64,000 nt of DNA from Nomia melanderi (Eukaryota > Arthropoda > Insecta > Hymenoptera > Halictidae), in contig NC_135010.1 of NCBI RefSeq assembly GCF_051020985.1, positions 1,238,001-1,302,000 of the forward strand. The letters run 5' to 3'. This document shows positions 49,901 to 60,600 of the stretch, piece after piece. Position 1 is the first letter of the stretch, and every line of letters starts with the position of its first letter. A program made the translations under genes and the position numbers. The notes under the pieces are model-generated. The model was not told where the DNA came from and did not search any database. It saw only the letters and a program-made list of their open reading frames with translations.

Positions 49901-52900
49901 TTGAAATTGTAGGTAGAAATGTATATTTTGAACAACTTTTTCCCTTGACAAAACTGTTGCTCTCATTTAGTTTCTGTGAGTATCATGAAAAACTTTTGCT
50001 ACTATCACACAGGGTGGGTCACGAAGCGTGACCAGTTTAGATTATCCTGCTGCTAATAGTTCGATCGGCAATTGTGTTAGCTAAAATAACATGGTTGAAG
50101 GAAAGCTTTTCAATGATTGTACCCATTTTCACCAGAATTATCAAAGTCACCTTCAGTATACGCAGATCGCGGAACACTGCTAACAGTTCAAGTTCGATAC
50201 CATTAAATGTAACCCCAGGTATAGAAGGAAATGTTTACAAACTGTAAAATCTTGCAAAACTCTTCCAACTAAGAGTTTCCTTCAGTCTCCTTAGATTCAG
50301 AAAAAAAAGTTTGTTATGATGCTTGTCGGATTCGTCTCACTATTGCTCAAAAGATAGGTGTAAAAAAATTGTAGATTTAAGAAAAAAGAGTCGACAAAAA
50401 ATTTGATAGAATCATCTTAATTCACCCTGAAAGGAATTCTATATACGTAAGCGTCCCTTGTGAGAGACCCATGAACATAGCTGCACGTTCGACGTTTTGG
50501 TCTTCGACATTCTGAAATTTTACTTAAATACTCTCCTCCACAAAAGTTCCAGGCCAAGAATTATAAAATAAAAACCCTGATAGGCGGAAAAGCTCAGCAC
50601 TCCCAACTCGTCAAAAAACTAGTCACACTCATACCAGACTTTGTTATCTATTATAAAACTAATTTCTATGTGTAGAACGCACGAAACTACTAGAGCTTTT
50701 ATTGGAGAAAATACAGGGGGCCCGCCAAGTCTGTGCCAACTGTTCACAAGCTAAAACTACATGGGGCTAAGGGGAATCCGTTTGCGCGCTCCACCTCGGT
50801 TCTTCTAGGAAACATAGTATACCTAACACCTGAGTTACACAGTAGATTGGTTCCCGGAAAATACCGTGTAAATTGAAATAGTGCAATTTGAGTTCACAAT
50901 TCACATTGAAAAGAAATACACATGTAAAAAAATTTATTTATTTAAGTAAAAATTCATTAATCCAACAAGATTGTATATGTAATTCAGAAAATAAACAAAA
51001 AATTGATGTAATTTTTAAAGTGAAATGCAAGTGCTGTGTAAGTGGAAGTTCTTCCGCTCTTCTTCAACTGTGTTAACCTGTGTTAACTGTGGAATTTAGT
51101 TTGAAAAATCTCTCGTTTTGCGCGCAATAAAATCAAAAAATGAAATATGTGCTCGTCAGATACAGGACAAATGCGTCAAGGATATATTTTAATGAAGAAC
51201 CAAAACAAAACAAAGAAGAGTTACATGTTTATCTGAAAAAGTAAAAAATTCTTTGCTGAAAGAATTAGTACTATTTCAAGTTTTAAGGTAACATGTATAC
51301 TCGTCAAACGCAGTTAACTACTTAAACTGAAATCGTGCAATTCGAATGCCGTGTAAATTGAAGGCTAAATGTAGTTGGCCCTCCATGTCCTCAAGAGTCC
51401 ATAAACATAAGCTGCAAAAGCGAAATACGACGCCAATGTTCGTTACATCTCGCTCCGTTGCAGTCTTTTCCGTCTACTTTCTTTGTCACGCGGCTCGGCC
51501 AATAACAACAATGTATCACACCTGAGGCGTCACTTTTGATCTACAGTTATTGATGCAGTATCCTGAATGAAAGAGTTCCTTTGCTCTTGTAGCTTTTTAA
51601 CTTGTGGATAGTGGATACAGGGGCAAAGGGACTTTTTCACTCAGGATGCTTGCATCAATAGCTATAGAACAACAATAACCTGTGTGGTGTGACACAGTAT
51701 TGTTATTAGCCGAGTCGCGTCACAAAGAAAACTAACAGAACGGAATACGACAGAGGAAGCTGCAACAAACATTGGCATCGAATTTTGTTTTGACGACCTC
51801 TTATATTTATGAAATATTGGGAACACAGGGATTGATTACTATGTTTCCTGGAAGAACCAAGATGGAGCTTGTGGCCGAGTCTCCTTGCCCGTGTGCTCGC
51901 TTAGCTTGTGGGTAGTGAGACAATTCTCGATCTGTGGACAGTAAATATGTGTAACTCGAAAACAACGATGGATCATGATGTAAGCCACTACTTAACACTA
52001 AAACTACCGAGCAATTAAATTAACTTTTTGGAATTCCTGTATAAAAACTCCAAGAATGCATTTATTGAAACTTTACTTAATTTACAATTTAGTTGGGGTA
52101 TTGATACATCAAATTCTTTAATAATTTCTCAGAAAATCATCTGATCTTTTTAATCATTGCAAAAAGAAGAAATCAGGAGTGGGTCACTTTGACCTATTTG
52201 GCAGTTTTAGTGTTAAAAACTAAAAAGCGACAGTTTTCGCAGAGAAAGAAATTGTTCAAAAATTGCATTTCTACCAAAATTTCTTATGAAATTAGGCGAG
52301 GTTGTCCACTTTCGCTACCTTTAACTAACTAAAAAGCCATATATTATATATAATATCGGATACGTGCATTAATAGGATCTTTTTTAATAAATTCCATTTT
52401 TGGTCTATAGCAATTACCTGCGTTGTATCGTTGTGACACTTGTGAGTACCCTTAAACGATGCTATTTGATTGTTGAGAATCTCATTTTCATTTTGATGTG
52501 ATGATCCTTCACATTGGTTCACCTCTAGCCCGCTTATATCAATGTCCACGCTTAAGAATTCTCGAACCCTTAAAAAGTCAATTTCAGCGAAAAATATTAT
52601 TCTATAATTACCAGGTATGAAAATTGATATTGATATTTCATTACATTATACCAATCATTGAAAAGCGGAATAAAAAAATTATCGAACTTATAGTCAAGAA
52701 CTTAAGAAATAGATGTAAAAGATATAAATTTTCATGTTTGATTTACTGTGAACATTTCTATAGAGAACACATACACATTCTTTTTAATTTTATGATACCT
52801 TCCTAATCTTCAAGTTAAGAACAGTTTTAAAAATTTACGAGGTTATAATATAATGAATAACATTTATTTTATTTAATATCAACGAAATTATTCAGATTTT

Positions 52901-54553
52901 TTAAGTCAGTAAGTCAGATTTTTCCAAATGAAAGGTTGAGAAAAGTTATACAAGCCAAGGCACACAATTGATCTAGATTACATTTCTAATTTAGATCAAA
53001 AGTGCAAAAAATCGAACAAAGAACTGTTAAATGTTGTAAGAAGGTTTACTTTCCTATTTCATTTTCATCATAAGAAGAAGGATGCTCACAAAGAAGGTAA
53101 ATCCACTTTTACCTTAAAAAAGTTTCTTTTCTACACCCTCTTGTTTCAGAAATATTGCAAAAAATATACTTTCAACCCCAAAATTTGAGAGTTGTTTTCA
53201 CTCCTTCAAAGTGGATGTTGAAAAAATACGTGTCAAATTTTTGTTGAGAACTAATGTCTCACATGAGTTTCATAAAAATCGGCATGTGCGAGTTGAAGAT
53301 AAAAATACGTACGTACTTCTTTATCTAAAGTTATTGATAAATCATGGTATATCATATCTAATCAACTTCCAGATCAAAACAAATTTCATTATTTTTTTTA
53401 TAAGGTAAATCAATTTGTTATTCTGTTTTGGAAGATACGCAAGTACTATATTTTTGTCATCATACCTTTTATTATAACCGTCGAAATTTTATTTCACTGA
53501 TGCTCTAATACTTTGAAATTTCGACAAGAAATCAAACTAGTACATTTAATTTAATCAGCCATACACAACTAAGGAAGACGCAATACAATCACATCCATAG
53601 ATAATTATCTGCATAATTTAAAGTAGTTGTCAATGAACCAATGAGGTGGACGCAACTTAAAATATACAATAAAAAAAACTAAACTTTAAAGATTAAATAT
53701 AAAGGTCACTAGAATTGTTAATATAAGATAATACTAAATGATTTTTACGAACCCATGTCGAGCGTCCAGCGGAAGGATATTAACGCTGTAGGAGATCAAC
53801 CAGCGATGACTTTTGCAAGAGAAATACGGGATGGTCCACCAACCCCTGTAGGATTCAATCGGCGGTGACTGCATGAATTTCGGTGACCTGAGATAACACG
53901 CAAACGCCACAAACCGCCATAGAAACTTCGACCTTTTGGTGCACACGCGGTTCGTGCAACAACCCCATTAATATAAGTTGCTTCTCCTTTAATTTCGTGG
54001 TCCTGTGGCACTTCACGGTCATCCGATAGACAAAGATTAATCGAATTTCGACCGCATTTTCAATTATCGTCTGAATGCATCAGTATTCCAGGATTTATAA
54101 TATTTTACGTATGATAATGGAAATGAATAACAATATAATACCTATTACATTTAATCGGAATAATTAAATTATGCATGTATTCATTTCACAATAATTTGCA
54201 ATTAATTCGAAGGTAATACCAGACAGGTCAGTATAATTTCGTTGAAAATAATGAGACAGTAACGAATATAATCAAAAATAATTGGATGATTTAATTAAAT
54301 ATATAGTAAAGTTATAAAAATGATATTGATATATCTGAGCAAAAACTTTAATGTAGACATTAGAGTAGTTATTACGAAAATAATAAAAACTTCTGTAACT
54401 GTTTAGAAAAAGGGCAAAAATATCTACATATTTATAAAGTAACACATTATTCTCTGTATTTATTTAATGAAATAGAAAGTATATCGAAAATAATATTAAA
54501 TAGAAAGTATAGTAAGAATATCCATAAAGATAATAGTTTTATTTGAAAAAAAA

Positions 54554-54628
<75 letters not shown>

Positions 54629-57600
54629 AATTTATAAAGCAATATGTACTATTAGGACTTTTGTAATCGAGAAATATTAAGTGTCTTAAAATTAGATATT
54701 TCTTCGATTTTAAATTATGTATTTTCCACAAACTAATAAATAATTGTAAACTGGTTTAAATGTGATGCGAAATATAATATCTACTAATGTGTAAAACGAA
54801 TTTTATCTAAAATCAATTTCCAATTTGTTCAAGTCATCCCATATTATATTCGACAGTTAGAGTATGATGCACGCTATAAATATTCCTGGGTTGCATACAC
54901 ACGTAAAAATCCTCTAACGGTATACCCATAACGTATTGATTATCGTAAATGTCTGTTTAAGCGTTTATATCCCCTTCAAAATGAAAGTCACGTTCATAAT
55001 TCTTGCGTTAAATGCATCACAGTTAAGTCTCGTAATTGAAATATGATATACGATCCCCAAAATTAAATAATAAATCTTGTTAATTATGCGTGTGTTAGAA
55101 ATACATGCTATCGCTTTCCCAAAAACAAAATCAAATTTTACAATTAACAATAAACTCCACAACAGCATGATTAATAACGTACAAGTTTCACATTGATTAT
55201 TAACAAGTAATTTTGAATTCACTATATATTAAATAAATTGATCCATTTTAATTATATCACCTTTTTTAAAGTTAATATACATTAATGGTAAATTGTATTC
55301 AGTGGACACTCATAGATAAATAAACAATTCGTATTCGCGATTACGAGCATATAAGTATTCAATTCACAAATTTAATGCTTAGATCCTTGAAGTAATTTTA
55401 CGTTAACCCTTTGCTTTACAATTTATTTCGACTCAGATGTTCCTGCTTACAATACTTAGTTTTGTTGCAATCGTATAGATACAGTTATTGTAAAGGAAAT
55501 TTTATTATTACAAGTTCAATTAAATTTATTTATGAAAATAAGAAAATTATTTTACTTGCAATATAGCAGATTTGTAAAATAATGTACAAAATCAATTTTC
55601 GCGCAGAGAGCACGTGCGGGCGAGACTCGTTATTTCCACTCAACGGATTAAAGAAAATTATTACTTACGTATTTCATTATAATTTGTATAGATGTATTTA
55701 AAGCACTATTAAAATTAGCTTCTCCTTGTTAGATTAGGAAACACGAAACCAAATTATTAGATTTTATAATTCCGTATAGCAAAGTAATTTCAAAAGTACT
55801 TTCATACTTTGGTATTCGTTATAAGTACTGATCTAATTCTGATGTTTTAATTAGAATATTGATTGACTATAATTTAATTTCAAAGTCAAGCAGGTATTCA
55901 AATACTTACTTTAAGTTATTAAAATTAATTACACAAATTTGTTATCTAGACAAATGTAGTTGGATTGCTATTAATATTCATTGGAATAATTTTAACATAT
56001 CATTCACCGGATTAATGTCTAAGTATCAATGTTTAATTATTATTTTATTATCATTAGGTATTCTTATTATAAATAAACATTATTGGTTAGAAAATTAATA
56101 TTTAATTCCACCATAAGCTAACCTTCATGTACACTGTTTATTAGTATGTATTATCACTGTTCAGTGCGTAATTCATGATCATCATAAATCATCGAATTTT
56201 GAGACATTCGGACAGTACGGTAATCATCATTACTGTGATATTTTGGCGGAAGTAGGAGGCCAGACCTGAAAACGCTTACGTCTTTGCATTTTCGCGTATC
56301 AAAGTTTCTATGACTTGACGCTTTTACGGGATGATGAGGGATGATGAATGATCGTGGAGCGCCTACAAAATGTTAAACCTCTTCCCGGCAATAATATTTA
56401 TATCTTTCTTTGTACTCGAGTCAAAACTGCAGAAAGTTTTCGAAGAAATCAACAAACAAATTTTTATTTTACAATATATAAGAGGAATAAAATTAAACGG
56501 TAATATTTAATTAATAGGTCATATCGATACATAATAATATTGCAAAGTAATATTTTTAATTGTTCGTAAATTATATTGTTTGTAATATTTCGTCATTATT
56601 ATTATTTTTTTGCCAGGAAGAGAAAATGAAAATCAAGTATGATTGGTGAAGTGCAAAACAAAAAGTCCTTCAGTGCGTGTGCGTGCGTGCAGGTGCTAAT
56701 TTTTGGAAAGCTACATACATGTATAGTACACATATACGAGTGTGTTATTACTTATTAATTAAAGACACTATTGCTCATAAGCAGAAAATCTGGTTTTTAA
56801 CTGTTCTAATAATAAATGTATGTAAGATATTATTAAAGAACTTGACGTTAACCTGATTCTGAATTATAAGTAGAAAATGTTTTCCGTTATAAAAACTATT
56901 ATGATATACATTTCTCTAATACGTAAACATCTGATGAGTTTGTAGTAATATTAAAAATGTATCTTTTTGGAATGAAATGAAACCAGATTCTATACTTCTG
57001 TACATGTTTATTACTTATATTATATTAACACAATTTTGTGTATATTAAATGTAGAATTATATAATCCATTATTTATGAGCTGTTTACATTGTAAAGTCAC
57101 TCAGTTATTTATTTAACATACTGTAATTTTCAACACACCGTAGAGTGTATTCAATAATAATAGAATAAGACTTACTAAAAATAATAAAAACTGAGCTTGA
57201 TTCCAATACCTTATAATTATCATTATCATCGTACTATATTTGATTTTTAGAAACATATTTAAGATATGATAAGTTTTAATATAAATTTGTTGTCTGATGT
57301 ACTTGCATTAATAGACTAGATTAAGTAAATTTGTTATTACGAAGTTTCTAATTAATATTGGTTATAGCAATTTATAAACGAAATTCATTTAAACTTATGT
57401 TATATATCATTTGATTATATAATATAGATTATATTTATTTAAAATTGTGCATTTATTTGAAATATTCAGCTGAAAAAATATAATCATTTGAAATTATATG
57501 AAATAGCTTGTTGGATACATTTTATATATGAAAACAATATTCAATGAAAAAGAAAGTAACAAATATATTTCACGCAGAAATGTTTCCATAATTATTTCCA

Positions 57601-60600
57601 AGGGTATAAATTAAAAAATGGGAAATATATTTAACAGTGCTATAATAAATGTTAAATGTTAATCCTGAAATTATCTGAATTATCTAATTATTATTTAAAT
57701 TAAATTATTAATGTTTTATATTTGATATCTAACATCACCAATATGTTAAAAAGTATGACAATTAATCTGTTGAAGCATGCGGAATCCATGGAGATGCTTT
57801 AAAACATGGAGGTGCATCAGATTTTGAAACTATGTGACTAATCGAACCTCAATTCCGTAGAGGTACCAGCATTCTCAAACCACGGTAAACTCGAATCTGG
57901 TGTTGACCCCGGCTGGAGTTCGTGGTTCTCAACCTTTGAGGGCTCACCGACGCTACCCGGGCTTCTTTCCAACCATATTGCATTGATGACCGTCCCCGTG
58001 GATGCGTTTAATGCTATCAGCCTTGTTTCCACAGCATCGTTTACCGACACCAGCAAAGATTTCGCGATGGCGTCTAAAAATACTACGAAACACTCAAATG
58101 TAGCAATATAAAAGATTTACATAACACTCAAGAAGTTATAGAAAACATGAACAAAATACACCAATTCTCTGAAAAACTGGTGAACACATTTCTGATACTG
58201 TGTTGACATGCTAGCCTGTAAATGTTGTTTGTAGTTGTTGATTTTTTTATTGCATCTTGAAAATGAAAAACAACAGAGAAATATCTTTCTGTGATATAAG
58301 TACCAAGTGATGTTTGTTCAGTTTACTAGAATTTTGATGACAGTTTTGAATGTTAAATAATGTTTCTGACAGTCAGTTTCATCAGAAAGTAAGTTTTATA
58401 AATTCTAGAATACATAGAAACTACTATTAACAATTTACACACATTAATATAGTTGCATATAAATTCATTCTCTCACTCTGAAATGAATTTTAATTTATGT
58501 TATAGAATACTAATGTTTATTTATGTAGATATGGCATCTTTCTTATTTTATTTTAATCGTTCTGTTATTTGATTTGAAAAGTCCGTTTTAACAATTGAAG
58601 TCCTATTTTTGAGTTGATGATATTACAAATAACAATAACTCAAGTGCAATAACTAAAATTTTATCATTCATTTACCTTTCCAAGTAAATAAAATCTTATA
58701 CAACAAAATGTTAATCTACACTTTCAACTAACATTGGGTGATCCCATAAATAATGCGTCGTTTCATATTTTTTTATTGTTAAAATCAAAGATAAACAGAA
58801 CTGTTTTTCATCTGAAACATATTCACCTTTACTTTCTATAAATTGTCTATCCATATATTACAATTATTTAAAAAAAATTTTTGTTTATCTTTATTTTAAA
58901 AAATAAAAGAAATATTAAAAACCACATTACTTATGGGATGACTCAATATATTCGCGAAGATGGACCTTTTTTCAAGTTGTACTAGGTGCCTAGCATATGG
59001 CTCGAGAGTATTTTATGTTAGAACTCCAAAGAAACATTTTGAAGACGTATTGAAAGTTGATGTACTGTCGTTAGTGTCTTGCCTTAGTGACCTCAGTGGC
59101 GAGTTATTTCTATCGTTGTTAGTTTCAGTAGTGGGCAAGTTGAGTGAAGGAAGTAGATCAAAAACAAGTGAATTGAAGAAGGTTTTCGCGCACAACATAC
59201 AGGATAAGAGCCTATGCACACGAGTGACGCGATTCCACTGGGGTAGCAGAAGTTTTTACAACTTCTCTTACTTGAAAGTAAAATAGAAATATGTGGAGAT
59301 ATACAAGCGCGCAAATATACGAATTCACTCTCAAAACGGTACTTCGAGAAATAATTTGCATTGAAGTCTGGAATCCGTGTAAAAACTTTTGTATTCTGTT
59401 CTCAAGACTTGAAACTACTATTTAAAACAAGAAAAATATTTCGATTTTTTCAAAATATTATTATGTCCTAACTCTTTAACTGTAAAAAAAGTGACACAAT
59501 TTTAAACCTACCTAACCCCAAGTGGTTAATACGCAATGTAACTTTTATCAATGTGCAACCTTGTGAATCTTCTATTTCTTAATTTTGTATTATTCTATTA
59601 TATTAAGTATAATACTGTATGTTATCAATCATCTAATAATAGTGTATGTCATCTTCTTGAACTCAATTCTTTCATCGAAGGCTGTGCACATTATATTCTA
59701 ATCTAATATAATTGCAAAGTGGAAAATTCTATCAGTCTCAAATCGCAGTGAGTATTTATGATACGCAGACTGTATCAAACCTTGTCGTACAGAGGTACAG
59801 CTTCGAGGCTAGTCCCGCCGTAGCTAAAAGGTTAAATCATCATTATTTACTATCTTCTCAACCCCTATAACACGAGTTATATGTGATTAGTGATTAGCTA
59901 ATTACTTATGCCTCCCTCGCCATCCTCCTTATTTAATTCTCCGTAAGCAGTTACGTATGTTAGAGAAAACATAAAGAAGCAATCAGTAGAGGAGAAAAAG
60001 GTATAACATTTCTTAGTTGGTCAACAAGAGATGGTGTTTATAAAAGCATGTTCAATCAACCAATGCAATCGAAAATAAACTTTCCTACTCTGCGTACCGT
60101 CTCAGTGAATTGCACGGTAGTAACAAAACATAAAACTGTACTTAAACCTTTTCAAATGAACGTCATTTTCCAATCGACAGTTCATTAACTTCAAACTAGG
60201 ATCCTAGAGGTCACTTTATTGTAGTACGTCTTTAGTAAACACGTGCGCTTCTAGTGCCCTGACCACCATCCTCAATAGCAATTGCCGCATCGTAAACCTT
60301 CAGACGCGTCGCCTTAATTAAAGGCTTGCCTGGCACGCGCCACGCTAGGGCTTGCCACCCTTGCGGATTTTCTACCAATATTTTCTGCTCATGATACTTC
60401 TCTGCAGCGGAATTTTCCGTGATAGGTCTTCGCACGATAAGCCTCTCCGTGGCAGATTCCACTTCCACGTATGGCATGGAAAGAGATGATTAGAATTCAG
60501 AAAAAGAATCGTTCTCTACGGAATACCAAGAAAAATTATTTATTAGGCATAACATCGCCCTGTTTTGCTATTTTAATATTTTAAAAAGTATTGACGAAAC

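Larger units (their letters stand above)
48619..52417. other. Receptor intron with large GC-rich foldback
   Basis: Between the exons at 48530 and 52418. Holds the foldback 50745-51910 and TTAA MITE copy D. The - strand open frame 48619-48855 (78 codons) has no splice context, composition or recognisable motif to support it. The exons on either side join in phase without it. Confidence 0.6.

Noticed and set aside
53796..54011. 71-codon - strand frame overlapping the Cache exon in another frame
   Set aside because: The WWTIPYFSC frame matches the receptor family and has phase-compatible splice sites. The overlapping frame does not.
54447..54731. Open frame with repeated Ile-Tyr
   Set aside because: Produced by the (TA)n microsatellite.
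58960..59286. 108-codon + strand frame, with 68-73-codon frames on the - strand
   Set aside because: No recognisable motif and no splice phase that fits the receptor gene. The region follows directly after a MITE, so repeat origin is as likely.
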